From: Faecalibacterium sp. I4-3-84
GTDB taxonomy: Bacteria > Bacillota > Clostridia > Oscillospirales > Ruminococcaceae
Direction of reading: 5' to 3'
Assembly: GCF_023347255.1 (NCBI RefSeq)
Contig: NZ_CP094466.1
Location: forward strand, 1,302,001-1,366,000
Length of the DNA: 64,000 nt
Shown here: in pieces, positions 40,803 to 50,140 of the stretch
How positions within the stretch are numbered: the first letter of the stretch is position 1
Layout: every line of letters starts with the position of its first letter
The notes under the pieces: generated by a model
What the model was told of the DNA's origin: nothing
The model's database searches: none
Seen by the model: the letters and a program-made list of their open reading frames with translations, nothing else
Program-made: the position numbers and the translations under genes

Positions 40803-41303
40803 TTAACCCAGAATTTCTTTCACGGTCTTGCCGCGCTTCTCAGCGACAGACTCAGCGCTGACCAGGCCGCACAGACCTGCGAAGGTAGCAGAAACAACGT
40901 TGATGGGGTTGTTGGAACGCATAGACTTCGCACGGATGTCCTTGATGCCAGCAGCCTCAATGACGGCACGCACAGGGCCGCCGGCGATCATACCGGTACC
41001 AGGTGCAGCCGGCTTGAGCAGAACGGCGCCTGCGCCGTACTTGCCGACGATCTCGTGGGGGATGGTGGTGCCCTTCAGGGCAACCTTGTGCATGTTCTTC
41101 TTAGCAGCAGCTTCGCCCTTGCGGATTGCCTCAGGCACTTCGCCGGACTTGCCGATGCCGTAACCGATGGTGCCCTTGCCGTCGCCCACGACAACCAGAG
41201 CGGCAAACTTCATGATGCGGCCGCCCTTGACAGTCTTGGAAACGCGGTTGATGGAGACAACCTTGGTGATCATGCCGTCGTCTTCACGGTTTCTCATAGC
41301 CAT
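40803..41303 (-). CDS. rpsE: 30S ribosomal protein S5
   Basis: 166 residues with the double-stranded-RNA-like domain ([21 protein letters not shown]), the [14 protein letters not shown] segment and the SNNPINVV segment. S5 influences decoding accuracy. 19 bases separate it from rplR. Confidence 0.96.
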   Translation of the reverse strand: MAMRNREDDGMITKVVSINRVSKTVKGGRIMKFAALVVVGDGKGTIGYGIGKSGEVPEAIRKGEAAAKKNMHKVALKGTTIPHEIVGKYGAGAVLLKPAAPGTGMIAGGPVRAVIEAAGIKDIRAKSMRSNNPINVVSATFAGLCGLVSAESVAEKRGKTVKEILG

Positions 41304-41322
41304 AATGTGTTTCCTCCTCTCA

Positions 41323-41682
41323 TTACAGCTTCAGGCCGCCCTCACGGGCGCCATCAGCCAGGGCCTTAACACGGCCATGATAAACGTAGCCACCACGGTC
41401 GAACACGACCTCGGTGATGCCCTTTTCCAGAGCCTTTGCTGCGATCTTCTTGCCGATCTCAGCAGCGGCCTCGACGTTGCCGCCGTTGCCGTTGAAGTCC
41501 TTGTCCATAGTAGAAGCCGACACCAGAGTCACGCCCTGCTCATCATCGATGATCTGAGCGTAAATGTGCTTGGCGGAGCGGAAAACATCCAGGCGAGGAC
41601 GTGCTGCGGTGCCGCTGATCTTGTTACGAACGCGGCGATGACGACGAAGACGAGCTTCGTTCTTGTCGATCTGCTTAACCAT
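41323..41682 (-). CDS. rplR: 50S ribosomal protein L18
   Basis: 119 residues; the basic N-terminus ([14 protein letters not shown]) binds 5S rRNA, and [19 protein letters not shown] and [19 protein letters not shown] are conserved blocks. Confidence 0.96.
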   Translation of the reverse strand: MVKQIDKNEARLRRHRRVRNKISGTAARPRLDVFRSAKHIYAQIIDDEQGVTLVSASTMDKDFNGNGGNVEAAAEIGKKIAAKALEKGITEVVFDRGGYVYHGRVKALADGAREGGLKL

Positions 41683-41700
41683 TGTCTTTCACTCCTTACC

Positions 41701-42252
41701 TTATTTCTTGCCCTTGCCGGCCTTGCCTTCTTTGTGCTTGACAACCTCGCCCTCGTAGCGGATGCCCTTGCCCTTGTAAGGCTCGGGCGGCTTCTTGGCG
41801 CGGATCTCGGCAGCATACTGGCCGACCTTCTGCTTGTCAATACCGGTAACGGTGAAGTGGTTGGGATCCTGCCACACGATGGTGCAGTCCTCAGTATCAG
41901 GAATGTTCACCTGATGAGAGAAGCCCAGGTTCATGACCAGGTTGGAGCCCTGCTTCTGGCAGCGCAGACCAACGCCCACGATCTCCAGCTTCTTCTCGTA
42001 GCCGTTCACAACACCGTTCACCATGTTGGCGATGTTGGTACGGGTCAGGCCGTGCAGGCTGCGGGCCTGGGGTTCGTCATTGGGGCGGGTAACCAGAACT
42101 TCATTGCCCTCGACCTTGACGGTCATCAGGGGATGATAGTTGGAATTCAGGCTGCCCTTGGGGCCCTTGACGGCGACGTGATGTGCTGCCTCATCGACAG
42201 TGACAGTAACGCCGGCAGGAATGACGATGGGTTTTCTTCCAATTCTCGACAT
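41701..42252 (-). CDS. rplF: 50S ribosomal protein L6
   Basis: 183 residues, start MSRIGRKPIVIPAGV, two L6 domains and the conserved KKPPEPYKGKGIRY C-terminal block near the GTPase centre. Confidence 0.97.
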   Translation of the reverse strand: MSRIGRKPIVIPAGVTVTVDEAAHHVAVKGPKGSLNSNYHPLMTVKVEGNEVLVTRPNDEPQARSLHGLTRTNIANMVNGVVNGYEKKLEIVGVGLRCQKQGSNLVMNLGFSHQVNIPDTEDCTIVWQDPNHFTVTGIDKQKVGQYAAEIRAKKPPEPYKGKGIRYEGEVVKHKEGKAGKGKK

Positions 42253-42269
42253 TGTCTTTTACCCCTTTC

Positions 42270-42668
42270 TTACCACACGTAGGCCAGGACTTCGCCGCCG
42301 ACGTGTGCAGCACGTGCAGCCTTATCAGTCATGATGCCCTTAGAGGTGGAAATGATTGCGGTGCCCAGGCCCTTCATGACCTTGGGCATATCCTCGCAGT
42401 TGGTGTAGATGCGCAGGCCGGGCTTGGACACGCGGCGCAGACCAGCGATAACGGGCTCGCCGTTAGCCTGATACTTCAGGGTGACAACGATGGTGCCCTG
42501 AACGGTGTCGTTCTTGACCTGCATGCCCTTGATGTAGCCCTCGTCAACCAGAATCTGGCAGATAGCCTTCTTCATGTTGGAAGCGGGGATCTCCACAGAA
42601 GGGTGTTTGGCAGTGCTAGCGTTGCGGATGCGAGTCAGCAGGTCCGCGATAGGATCAGTAATCTGCAT
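42270..42668 (-). CDS. rpsH: 30S ribosomal protein S8
   Basis: 132 residues, [17 protein letters not shown] start and the [13 protein letters not shown] block that binds 16S rRNA helix 21. In E. coli S8 is the repressor of the spc operon; whether that holds here is unknown. Confidence 0.97.
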   Translation of the reverse strand: MQITDPIADLLTRIRNASTAKHPSVEIPASNMKKAICQILVDEGYIKGMQVKNDTVQGTIVVTLKYQANGEPVIAGLRRVSKPGLRIYTNCEDMPKVMKGLGTAIISTSKGIMTDKAARAAHVGGEVLAYVW

Positions 42669-42715
42669 TTGCCACTAACCTCCTTAGATTAGCTCTCGTT
42701 TGTTTTATAATGATA

Positions 42716-42745
42716 CCGCCCCGAAACATCGTTGCCCCGGGGCGG
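42716..42745 (-). promoter_or_regulatory. Strong hairpin in the rpsZ-rpsH gap
   Basis: CCGCCCCG pairs perfectly with CGGGGCGG around a 14-base loop, in the unusually long 110-base gap between S14 and S8. There is no T run; TATCAT follows. It could be a processing site, a regulatory structure or a promoter region. Confidence 0.4.
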
Positions 42746-42778
42746 ATATCCGACAAATTATCCGGCCCTCTGGCTTGA

Positions 42779-42964
42779 TTACCAGGAAGCCTTCTTCACG
42801 CCCGGGATCTCGCCCTTGTAGGCCAGCTCACGGAAGCACACACGGCACACGCCGTACTTGCGCAGCACGGAGTGGGGACGGCCGCAGATGCGGCAGCGGG
42901 TGTATGCACGGGTAGAGAACTTAGCAGGACGAGACTGCTTCAGCTTCATAGACAGTTTAGCCAT
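42779..42964 (-). CDS. rpsZ: 30S ribosomal protein S14, type Z (zinc)
   Basis: 61 residues with [20 protein letters not shown], the four-cysteine zinc form of S14. It follows rplE by 17 bases. Confidence 0.96.
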   Translation of the reverse strand: MAKLSMKLKQSRPAKFSTRAYTRCRICGRPHSVLRKYGVCRVCFRELAYKGEIPGVKKASW

Positions 42965-42981
42965 TGTAGAAATCTCCTCCC

Positions 42982-43527
42982 TTAGTTGTTCTCTGCGAAC
43001 GGAGCGCCCAGAGCCTTCAGCAGCTCCTTGCCCTCTTCGTCAGTCTTGGCAGTGGTGACAAAGCAGACATCCATGCCGCGGACTGCATCGACCTTCTCGA
43101 AGTCGATCTCGGGGAAGATGATCTGCTCCTTGATGCCGCATGCAAAGTTGCCGCGGCCATCAAAACCGTTGCCGTTGATGCCGCGGAAGTCGCGGACACG
43201 GGGCAGTGCGATGTTGAAGAAGCGATCGACGAACTCATACATACGCTCACCGCGCAGGGTGACCTTGCAGCCGATGGGAGTGCCCTGGCGCAGCTTGAAG
43301 TTAGCAACGCTCTTCTTGGCACGGCAGACGACTGCCTTCTGGCCAGTGATCTGGCCCAGATCCTTCATGACAGCTTCCAGGATCTTCTCGTTGTCCTTGG
43401 CTTCGCCGCAGGCAACGTTGATGACGACCTTGTCCAGCTTGGGGATCTGCATAACGCTCTTGTAACCGAACTTGGAGTTCAGAGCAGGAGCAATTTCATT
43501 GACATACTGTTCTTTCAAACGAGCCAT
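42982..43527 (-). CDS. rplE: 50S ribosomal protein L5
   Basis: 181 residues. It has the [14 protein letters not shown] block that contacts 5S r[19 protein letters not shown] and the [15 protein letters not shown] tail. 17 bases after rplX. Confidence 0.96.
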   Translation of the reverse strand: MARLKEQYVNEIAPALNSKFGYKSVMQIPKLDKVVINVACGEAKDNEKILEAVMKDLGQITGQKAVVCRAKKSVANFKLRQGTPIGCKVTLRGERMYEFVDRFFNIALPRVRDFRGINGNGFDGRGNFACGIKEQIIFPEIDFEKVDAVRGMDVCFVTTAKTDEEGKELLKALGAPFAENN

Positions 43528-43544
43528 TGTTCCTTACTCCTTTC

Positions 43545-43859
43545 TTACAGCTCAGCGCCGCACTTCTTGCAGACGCGAACCATCTTGCCGTCCTTCTCGA
43601 CGTGGCCCACACGCACGGCCTTGCCGCACTTGGGGCAGATGGGCATGACCTTGGATGCATACATAGCACCCTCAGCCTTGACGATGCCGCCCTGCTCGCC
43701 CTGACGACGAGGCTTGACGTGCTTGGTAACCATGTTCTGGCCCTCAACGATGACCTTGTTCTCAGAGGGGCTGACCTGCAGGACCTTACCAGTGTGGCCC
43801 TTGTCCTTGCCGCTGATGATCATAACGTTGTCGCCGGTTTTAACATGAAGATTATTCAT
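43545..43859 (-). CDS. rplX: 50S ribosomal protein L24
   Basis: 104 residues; the KOW motif is DNVMIISGKDKGHTGKV. The C-terminal half has CPKC and CKKC pairs that could bind zinc, as in many Firmicute L24 proteins. Confidence 0.95.
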   Translation of the reverse strand: MNNLHVKTGDNVMIISGKDKGHTGKVLQVSPSENKVIVEGQNMVTKHVKPRRQGEQGGIVKAEGAMYASKVMPICPKCGKAVRVGHVEKDGKMVRVCKKCGAEL

Positions 43860-43872
43860 TTTTAAAACCTCC

Positions 43873-44241
43873 TTACAGCGATTCCGGAGCCAGGCTCAGG
43901 ATCTTGGTGTAGCCGGCATCACGCAGCTCGCGAGCAACGGGTCCAAAGATACGGGTACCCTTGGGGCTCTTGTCGGCCATGACGATAACGGCGGCGTTCT
44001 CATCGAAACGGATGTAGGAGCCGTCGTCGCGGCGCACGCCATGCTTGCTGCGCACGATGACAGCCTTCACAACGTCGCCCTTCTTAACGGAGCCGCCGGG
44101 GGCTGCCTTCTTGACAGAGCAGACCACGACGTCACCAATGTTTGCGTATCTCTTGCGGGTGCCGCCCAGCACGCGGAAGCACATCAGCTCCTTGGCACCG
44201 GTGTTGTCGGCAACTTTGAGATAAGTTTGCATCTGAACCAT
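43873..44241 (-). CDS. rplN: 50S ribosomal protein L14
   Basis: 122 residues with [20 protein letters not shown] and [17 protein letters not shown], highly conserved. It sits at the subunit interface. 41 bases after rpsQ. Confidence 0.97.
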   Translation of the reverse strand: MVQMQTYLKVADNTGAKELMCFRVLGGTRKRYANIGDVVVCSVKKAAPGGSVKKGDVVKAVIVRSKHGVRRDDGSYIRFDENAAVIVMADKSPKGTRIFGPVARELRDAGYTKILSLAPESL

Positions 44242-44282
44242 ATCAGATATCTCCTTTCAAACTGTTCAAAGCAGCGGGCAAA

Positions 44283-44540
44283 TTACTTTGCCTTCTCAAC
44301 GATACGGACCAGGCGCCAGCGCACATCCTTGGACAGGGGGCGGCACTCCATGATCTCAACACGGTCACCGATGCCGCACTCGTTCTGCTCATCACGAGCC
44401 TTGAACTTGGCGGTACGCTTCAGGATCTTCTTGTACAGGGGGTGCTGCACGCTATCCTTAACGGCAACCACGATGGTCTTATCCATCTTGTCGGACACGA
44501 CGACGCCGACGCGGGTCTTTCTCAGATTACGTTCTTCCAT
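44283..44540 (-). CDS. rpsQ: 30S ribosomal protein S17
   Basis: 85 residues, OB fold, start [20 protein letters not shown] and the [16 protein letters not shown] block. 12 bases after rpmC. Confidence 0.96.
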   Translation of the reverse strand: MEERNLRKTRVGVVVSDKMDKTIVVAVKDSVQHPLYKKILKRTAKFKARDEQNECGIGDRVEIMECRPLSKDVRWRLVRIVEKAK

Positions 44541-44552
44541 CGTTTAACCTCC

Positions 44553-44738
44553 TTACTGCTTCTCAGCCAGAACGGTCATCACGCGGGCGATGTCCTTCTT
44601 GACTGCTTCGATGCGGCCGGGGTTCTCCAGCTGGTTGATGGCATGCTGGAAGCGCAGGTTAAACAGCTCGGCCTTCAGGTCTGCCAGCTTGCTGGTCAGC
44701 TCTGCGGTCTGCATTTCGCGGAGTTCATTAGCCTTCAT
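44553..44738 (-). CDS. rpmC: 50S ribosomal protein L29
   Basis: 61 residues ([18 protein letters not shown]). I use the ATG at 44738, since GGAGG lies nine bases upstream; an ATG three codons earlier would touch that site. The gene overlaps the end of rplP by 11 bases. L29 sits at the exit tunnel near the trigger factor site. Confidence 0.94.
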   Translation of the reverse strand: MKANELREMQTAELTSKLADLKAELFNLRFQHAINQLENPGRIEAVKKDIARVMTVLAEKQ

Positions 44739-45168
44739 TGGTGCCATCCTCCTTCACGGAGTCCTCACGGACAACAAATTTGCACTTGATGGGCAGCTTG
44801 TGCATAGCCAGGCGCAGTGCCTCACGAGCAGTTGCCTCATCGACATCTGCCAGCTCGAACAGAACGCGGCCGGGCTTCACAACAGCGACCCAGTATTCGG
44901 GAGAGCCTTTACCGGAACCCATGCGGGTCTCAGCGGGCTTTTCAGTCACGGGCTTATCGGGGAAGATCTTGATCCACACCTTGCCGCCACGCTTGATGTA
45001 ACGAGTCATGGCAACACGAGCAGCCTCGATCTGGGTGGAAGAGATCCATGCCGGCTCCAGAGCAACAAGGCCGTACTGGCCCTGGCACACCACGTTGCCA
45101 CGGGTAGCCTTGCCGGTCATGCGGCCGCGCTGGACGCGGCGGTACTTAACACGCTTAGGCAGTAACAT
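44728..45168 (-). CDS. rplP: 50S ribosomal protein L16
   Basis: 146 residues with [17 protein letters not shown] start, TSTQIEAAR-like block ([15 protein letters not shown]) and [18 protein letters not shown]16 positions A-site tRNA. Its ATG overlaps the rpsC stop by one base. Confidence 0.97.
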   Translation of the reverse strand: MLLPKRVKYRRVQRGRMTGKATRGNVVCQGQYGLVALEPAWISSTQIEAARVAMTRYIKRGGKVWIKIFPDKPVTEKPAETRMGSGKGSPEYWVAVVKPGRVLFELADVDEATAREALRLAMHKLPIKCKFVVREDSVKEDGTNEG

Positions 45169-45872
45169 TACTTGTTGCCTCCTTCCTTCTTCTGAGCGGT
45201 CTTAGCGCTCTTCAGGACTTCGCCCTTGTAGACCCACACCTTGACGCCGATGCGGCCGTAGGTGGTAGCAGCCTCTGCAAAGCCGTAGTCAATGTCAGCA
45301 CGCAGGGTCTGCAGGGGGATGGTGCCCTCGTGATAGCTCTCGGTACGAGCGATATCAGCGCCGCCCAGACGGCCGGAGCACATTGCCTTGATGCCCTTTG
45401 CGGGAACGGTTGCGCGATCGCGGGGGCTCATGGCATTGCGCATGCACTGCTTCATGGCACGGCGGAAGGTCACGCGGTTCTCCAGCTGACGAGCGATATC
45501 CTCAGCAACCAGCTGAGCGTTGGTAGCAGCGCTCTTGACCTCGATGACATTGACGATCACAGTCTTGCCATACTCCTTGGTCAGCTTGTTCTGCAGAGCA
45601 ACGCGCTCTTCGCCGCCCTTGCCGATGACCATGCCGGGCTTAGCGCAGTAGATGTTGACAGTTACGCGAGGAGCGGAAGTGGACGGGTCCACAGTACGCT
45701 CGATCTCGATCTTGGGCACACCAGCATCCTTCAGCTGAGCCTTCAGCTCAGTGCGGATCTTGTGGTCCTCGACGAGGTTATCGCTGAAATCCTTCTTGGA
45801 GGCAAACCAGCGGCTGTCCCAGTCTTTAATAACGCCGACACGAATGCCGTGCGGATTTACTTTCTGGCCCAT
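45168..45872 (-). CDS. rpsC: 30S ribosomal protein S3
   Basis: 234 residues with [20 protein letters not shown] start, a KH domain ([17 protein letters not shown]) and the C-terminal [12 protein letters not shown] block. S3 forms the mRNA entry. It overlaps rplP by one base. Confidence 0.97.
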   Translation of the reverse strand: MGQKVNPHGIRVGVIKDWDSRWFASKKDFSDNLVEDHKIRTELKAQLKDAGVPKIEIERTVDPSTSAPRVTVNIYCAKPGMVIGKGGEERVALQNKLTKEYGKTVIVNVIEVKSAATNAQLVAEDIARQLENRVTFRRAMKQCMRNAMSPRDRATVPAKGIKAMCSGRLGGADIARTESYHEGTIPLQTLRADIDYGFAEAATTYGRIGVKVWVYKGEVLKSAKTAQKKEGGNK

Positions 45873-45884
45873 TGTTTTCCCTCC

Positions 45885-46220
45885 TTACTCTTTCTCTTTC
45901 AGAACAACGGTCATGTGGCTGGTGCGCTTCAGGATGCGGTAGCCGCGGCCCTGTGCACGAGGCATCATGCGCTTCAGCGTCGGGCCGGGGCAGACGTAGC
46001 ACTCGGCGACGTAGAGGTTGTTCTTGTCCATATTGAAGTTGTTTTCCGCATTAGCGGCTGCAGACTTCACCAGCTTCAGAAGGGGCTCACAAGCTGCCTT
46101 CGGGGTGTACTGCAGGATTGCCAGCGCTTCGTCCAGGGGCTTGTTACGGATCAGGTCCATAACGATAGACACCTTACGAGGACTAATGCGGGCATAACGA
46201 AGAATTGCCCGAGCTTCCAT
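45885..46220 (-). CDS. rplV: 50S ribosomal protein L22
   Basis: 111 residues; [18 protein letters not shown] and the beta-hairpin [20 protein letters not shown] that lines the exit tunnel and affects macrolide sensitivity. Confidence 0.97.
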   Translation of the reverse strand: MEARAILRYARISPRKVSIVMDLIRNKPLDEALAILQYTPKAACEPLLKLVKSAAANAENNFNMDKNNLYVAECYVCPGPTLKRMMPRAQGRGYRILKRTSHMTVVLKEKE

Positions 46221-46238
46221 GTTGTGTTCCTCCCTCTA

Positions 46239-46505
46239 TTACTTAGAATTACCAGTGTGGCCCTTGAAGGTACGGGTGGGAACGAACTCACCCAGCTTGT
46301 GGCCAACCATGTCCTCAGTCACATACACAGGCACATGCTTGCGGCCGTCGTGGACGGCAAAGGTGTGACCAACGAATTCGGGGAAGATCGTGGAGGCGCG
46401 GCTCCAGGTCTTGATGACCTGCTTCTTGCCGGAAGCGTTCATCGCTTCAACGTGCTTCATAAGAGCAGCCTGGACGAAAGGTCCTTTTTTAATGCTTCTA
46501 CCCAT
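46239..46505 (-). CDS. rpsS: 30S ribosomal protein S19
   Basis: 88 residues; [20 protein letters not shown] start and [21 protein letters not shown]19 pairs with S13 in the head. Confidence 0.97.
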   Translation of the reverse strand: MGRSIKKGPFVQAALMKHVEAMNASGKKQVIKTWSRASTIFPEFVGHTFAVHDGRKHVPVYVTEDMVGHKLGEFVPTRTFKGHTGNSK

Positions 46506-46522
46506 TGTCTTAAACTCCTCTC

Positions 46523-47353
46523 TTACTTACCTGCACGCTTCACGATCAGCTTATCGGAGCGCTTATGATGCTTGCGAGTCTTGAGACCCAGAGCGGGCTT
46601 GCCCCAGGGAGTCATAGGACCGGAGTGACCAACAGGTGCGCGGCCCTCGCCACCACCGTGGGGATGGTCGCAGGGGTTCATGACGGTACCACGGCTGCCG
46701 GGACGCACGCCCATGTGGCGCTTGCGGCCAGCCTTGCCCAGGTTGACGTTCTCGTGGTCGATGTTGGAAACCTGACCGATGACTGCGGTGCAGTTCACGG
46801 GCACGTTGCGCATCTCACCGGAGGGCAGACGAACCAGAGCGTAGCCATTCTCCTTAGCCATCAGCTGAGCCATGTTGCCAGCGGAACGAACCAGCTGAGC
46901 GCCGCGGCCGGGATACAGCTCGATGTTGTGGATGATGGTACCGACGGGGATGTTCTCGAAGGGCAGGCAGTTGCCGGGCTTGATATCGGCAGACTTGCTG
47001 CTGACGACCACATCGCCCACCTTCAGGCCATCGGGAGCAATGATGTAGCTCTTGACGCCATCGGTGTACTCGACCAGAGCGATGAATGCGCTGCGGTTCG
47101 GATCGTACTCGAGAGTCTTGACGGTAGCGGGCATATCGGTCTTCTGACGCTTGAAGTCGATGACACGATACTTGGTGCGGTTGCCGCCGCCCTGATGACG
47201 GACGGTGATGCGACCGGTGTTGTTGCGGCCGCTGTGCTTCTTCATGGGCTCCAGCAGGCTGCGCTCGGGAGCGACCTTAGACAGGACGCTGTAATCCGTG
47301 ACGGTCATGCCGCGGCGGCCCGGAGTAGTGGGGCCATACTTCTTGATAGCCAT
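46523..47353 (-). CDS. rplB: 50S ribosomal protein L2
   Basis: 276 residues, with [18 protein letters not shown] start and the conserved GVAMNPVDHPHGGG-type block (here [17 protein letters not shown]) near the peptidyl transferase centre. Confidence 0.97.
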   Translation of the reverse strand: MAIKKYGPTTPGRRGMTVTDYSVLSKVAPERSLLEPMKKHSGRNNTGRITVRHQGGGNRTKYRVIDFKRQKTDMPATVKTLEYDPNRSAFIALVEYTDGVKSYIIAPDGLKVGDVVVSSKSADIKPGNCLPFENIPVGTIIHNIELYPGRGAQLVRSAGNMAQLMAKENGYALVRLPSGEMRNVPVNCTAVIGQVSNIDHENVNLGKAGRKRHMGVRPGSRGTVMNPCDHPHGGGEGRAPVGHSGPMTPWGKPALGLKTRKHHKRSDKLIVKRAGK

Positions 47354-47431
47354 AGTGCTATTCTCCTTTGTTTATCTTATGAATTATTATCGGGGTCATA
47401 TCCCCATAGAGGAACCCTCGGCGGGTTCGGC

Positions 47432-47728
47432 TTAGACCATGCTGTTGAAGAACTCGATCTCCTTGGAGTCCTTGGTCAGGGTCACAATAGCCTTCTTGGA
47501 TGCAGCGGTGTAACCGGCGTGCATGCCCTGGCGGCGGAAACGGCCGCGCACAGAAATGGTGTTGACCTTTGCGACCTTAGCGCCCGGGAACAGGACCTCA
47601 ACGGCCTGAGCGATCTCGACCTTGGTAGCATCGGTAGCGACCTTGAAGGTGTACTTCTTGTCAGCGATGCCAGCCATGGAGTTCTCGGTAATGACCGGCT
47701 TCAGGATGATATCATGTGCGGTTTTCAT
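47432..47728 (-). CDS. rplW: 50S ribosomal protein L23
   Basis: 98 residues; DIILKPVITENSMAGI start and FLFPGAKVAKVNT-like block (VLFPGAKVAKVNTI). L23 docks SRP and trigger factor. The 78-base gap to rplB has small GC-rich stems but no gene. Confidence 0.96.
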   Translation of the reverse strand: MKTAHDIILKPVITENSMAGIADKKYTFKVATDATKVEIAQAVEVLFPGAKVAKVNTISVRGRFRRQGMHAGYTAASKKAIVTLTKDSKEIEFFNSMV

Positions 47729-48351
47729 TAGCCAAGCACCTCCTCGAGCTTCTTAGCTGCGTCGACGCTGATGATCAGCTTGTCGGCGTTCAGCACATCG
47801 TAGGTGTTCACGCTGCCTGCGAAGGTGGTCTTCACACCGGCAATGTTGCCAGCGCTCTTGACGAACTTTGCATCGACAGTCTCGTTGACCAGCAGGTTCT
47901 TCTTGCCGGCGCCAACAGCGTTCAGCATTGCAACCACGGTCTTGGTCTTGTACTCATCGCAAGCGAACTTGTCAACAACGACCATGTTGCCATTGGCAGC
48001 CTTGTCGGACAGAACGCTCAGCAGAGCCAGGCGCTTGACCTTGTTGTTGATGTGGTAGTTGTAGCTGCGGGGCTTGGGGCCCAGAGCGACGCCGCCGTGA
48101 GTCCACTGCGGTGCACGGATGGAACCCTGACGAGCGTGGCCGGTGCCCTTCTGACGCCAGGGCTTCTTGCCGCCGCCGGAAACTTCCATGCGGATCTTGG
48201 TGTTCTGGGTGCCCTGACGCTGGTTGGCCAGGAAGTTCACCACAGCAATGTGGACAGCCTTCTCGTTCGGGGTGATACCGAACACGGCGTCGGAAAGCTC
48301 GATCTCGCTAACATGCTGACCGTTCATATCGACTACGTTAAACTTTGCCAT
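47728..48351 (-). CDS. rplD: 50S ribosomal protein L4
   Basis: 207 residues with GGGKKPWRQKGTGHARQGSIR and the GVALGPKPRSY block of the exit-tunnel loop. In E. coli L4 represses the S10 operon. Its stop overlaps the rplW start by one base. Confidence 0.97.
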   Translation of the reverse strand: MAKFNVVDMNGQHVSEIELSDAVFGITPNEKAVHIAVVNFLANQRQGTQNTKIRMEVSGGGKKPWRQKGTGHARQGSIRAPQWTHGGVALGPKPRSYNYHINNKVKRLALLSVLSDKAANGNMVVVDKFACDEYKTKTVVAMLNAVGAGKKNLLVNETVDAKFVKSAGNIAGVKTTFAGSVNTYDVLNADKLIISVDAAKKLEEVLG

Positions 48352-48365
48352 TGTAGCTTTCCTCC

Positions 48366-48998
48366 TTACGCCTTCACGCTGTTGGCCAGAGTGATGATGG
48401 TGCCCTTGGAACCGGGGACCGCACCCTTGACAGCGATCAGATTGTTCTCGGTGTCAACCTTGACAACAGTCAGGTTCTGCACGGTGACGCGCACAAAGCC
48501 CATGTGGCCGGGCAGGCGCTTGCCGGGGAACACGCGAGCAGGGGTAGAAGTGGAACCGTTAGAACCTGCATGACGAGCAACAGGACCGGTGCCGTGGCTC
48601 TCACGCAGACGGTGCTGACCGTAGCGCTTGATAACGCCCTGGTAGCCCTTGCCCTTGGAAACGCCCACAACGTCCACCTTGTCGCCCTCTGCGAAGACAT
48701 CAGCCTTCAGCACGTCGCCAACGTTCATTGCGGAAACATCTTCCAGACGGAACTCGCGCAGGGTCTTCTTGGGGGCAACGTTTGCCTTCTTGAAGTGGCC
48801 TGCAGCTGCCTTGTTGACCTTCTTGGCGGAAACCTCGCCGAAGCCCAGCTGAACAGCCTGGTAGCCATCGCTCTCGACGGTCTTCTTCTGCACGACGGTG
48901 CAGGGACCAGCCTCGATGACGGTGACGGGAACGACCTTGCCGTTCGCGTCGAACAGCTGGGTCATACCGACTTTCTTGCCGATAATGCCTTTAACCAT
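48366..48998 (-). CDS. rplC: 50S ribosomal protein L3
   Basis: 210 residues; [20 protein letters not shown] start and the central [13 protein letters not shown] block near the peptidyl transferase centre. Confidence 0.97.
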   Translation of the reverse strand: MVKGIIGKKVGMTQLFDANGKVVPVTVIEAGPCTVVQKKTVESDGYQAVQLGFGEVSAKKVNKAAAGHFKKANVAPKKTLREFRLEDVSAMNVGDVLKADVFAEGDKVDVVGVSKGKGYQGVIKRYGQHRLRESHGTGPVARHAGSNGSTSTPARVFPGKRLPGHMGFVRVTVQNLTVVKVDTENNLIAVKGAVPGSKGTIITLANSVKA

Positions 48999-49025
48999 TT
49001 TCTTTTCCTCCTGTAAAGGTTATTG

Positions 49026-49072
49026 GTTGGCAGCGCACGTCACTGCCAACATGACCCCTCGGGAAACGAGGG
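49026..49072 (-). promoter_or_regulatory. Two hairpins in the rpsJ-rplC gap
   Basis: GTTGGCAG/CTGCCAAC (49026-49050) and CCCTCG/CGAGGG (49056-49072) are perfect stems in the 97-base gap. Neither has a T run, so they are not terminators. Confidence 0.4.
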
Positions 49073-49095
49073 CATCGAATTTGATCGAGTGTCTT

Positions 49096-49407
49096 TTACA
49101 GCTTGATCTCGATGTCCACGCCAGCGGGGAGCTGGAGGCTCATCAGAGCCTCGACCGTCTTGTTGGACGGCTTCAGAATGTCGATCAGACGCTTATGAGT
49201 GCGGCTCTCGAACTGCTCGCGGCTATCCTTGTACTTGTGGGTAGCGCGCAGAACGGTAACGATCTCACGATCGGTGGGCAGGGGGATGGGGCCGGACACG
49301 CGTGCACCGGTGTGCTTTGCGGTCTCCACGATCTTCTCTGCTGCGGCATCGATCAGCTGAGCATCATAGCTCTGCAGACGGATTCTGATTTTCTCTTTGA
49401 CTGCCAT
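49096..49407 (-). CDS. rpsJ: 30S ribosomal protein S10 (NusE)
   Basis: 103 residues; [20 protein letters not shown] start and [17 protein letters not shown]10 is also the NusE partner in antitermination. It is the first gene of the ribosomal superoperon. Confidence 0.97.
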   Translation of the reverse strand: MAVKEKIRIRLQSYDAQLIDAAAEKIVETAKHTGARVSGPIPLPTDREIVTVLRATHKYKDSREQFESRTHKRLIDILKPSNKTVEALMSLQLPAGVDIEIKL

Positions 49408-49760
49408 TGCTTACGCCTCCTGAAAAAATTGATTTTGCCCTAGGCGAGCCGATAAATTGCTCTACACAGTTCCGGGTGTTCCTCGATTTGGCACTATAAA
49501 AACCGGTGAACCGCATGGCAGTTCTCCCGGAAACATATTAGCAAATCAAATCCGAACATTGGTTCCGCCCGTTTCGCAGAGAAGTAACTTCTCTGCCGAG
49601 GGAACGTATTCCATCGCTGTCAGTAATTCTTTCGCCCGGTTCTAAGATCGGACATACTCCGCGGAAATAACCCATCGCAGCTATCGCCGGATGACAACCT
49701 CCCGCATCTACGCATATCGCTGGCCTGCACGACTTGTATCGCACAAGCCCTTTGCAGCCG
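49408..49760 (-). promoter_or_regulatory. Long structured 5' leader of the S10 operon
   Basis: About 350 bases separate the predicted start point from rpsJ. The strongest structure is a 21-base palindrome at 49576-49596 (GCAGAGAAGT with its complement), extended by GTTCC/GGAAC arms at 49562-49604. No gene is seen. It may mediate feedback by a ribosomal protein, as L4 does in E. coli. Confidence 0.5.
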
Positions 49761-49766
49761 AGAGTT

Positions 49767-49795
49767 ATTCTATCACACCTTCGTGCATTTGGCAA
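49767..49795 (-). promoter_or_regulatory. Predicted promoter of the S10 operon
   Basis: TTGCCA (49790-49795) and TAGAAT (49767-49772) with 17-base spacing on the minus strand. Confidence 0.7.
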
Positions 49796-50040
49796 GTGTT
49801 TTTTAGAAAAAAGAACGAATTTTCTTTTTTATTTTCTCCGTTTTGTCAAAGAGCGCATTTTCTGTGCAAGATGCACAATCCGCAGGCTTTTCTTCCGGTG
49901 GAAAACTCTGCCGCGCCCGCTGCGCAGTGCTTAGTATGGGCTGTTCTGTCGCTTTTATACATATATAATGAAAGGCAGGGCCGCCGCTCCCGCAGGAAGC
50001 AGGCGCTGCAAATGCCGTTCGCCTTTACGACCCCACCCGT

Positions 50041-50080
50041 GAAAAAGTCAATCGGGAAAATCCGCAGATTTTCCCGATTG
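50041..50080 (-). terminator. Terminator of rqcH
   Basis: CAATCGGGAAAATC pairs perfectly with GATTTTCCCGATTG around a four-base loop, with a TTTTT tract after it on the minus strand. The stretch 49796-50040 contains no gene; TATAAT near 49965 on the plus strand has no gene to serve. Confidence 0.85.
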
Positions 50081-50140
50081 GCAAATTTAAAATAATTCTT
50101 CCGCTGAAGATGCGCAGAGCAGCGCGGCGCGCAGTTCAAA

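Noticed and set aside
49955-49970. Plus-strand TATAAT as a promoter
   Set aside because: No -35 of quality and no gene downstream on the plus strand before the convergent rqcH end.
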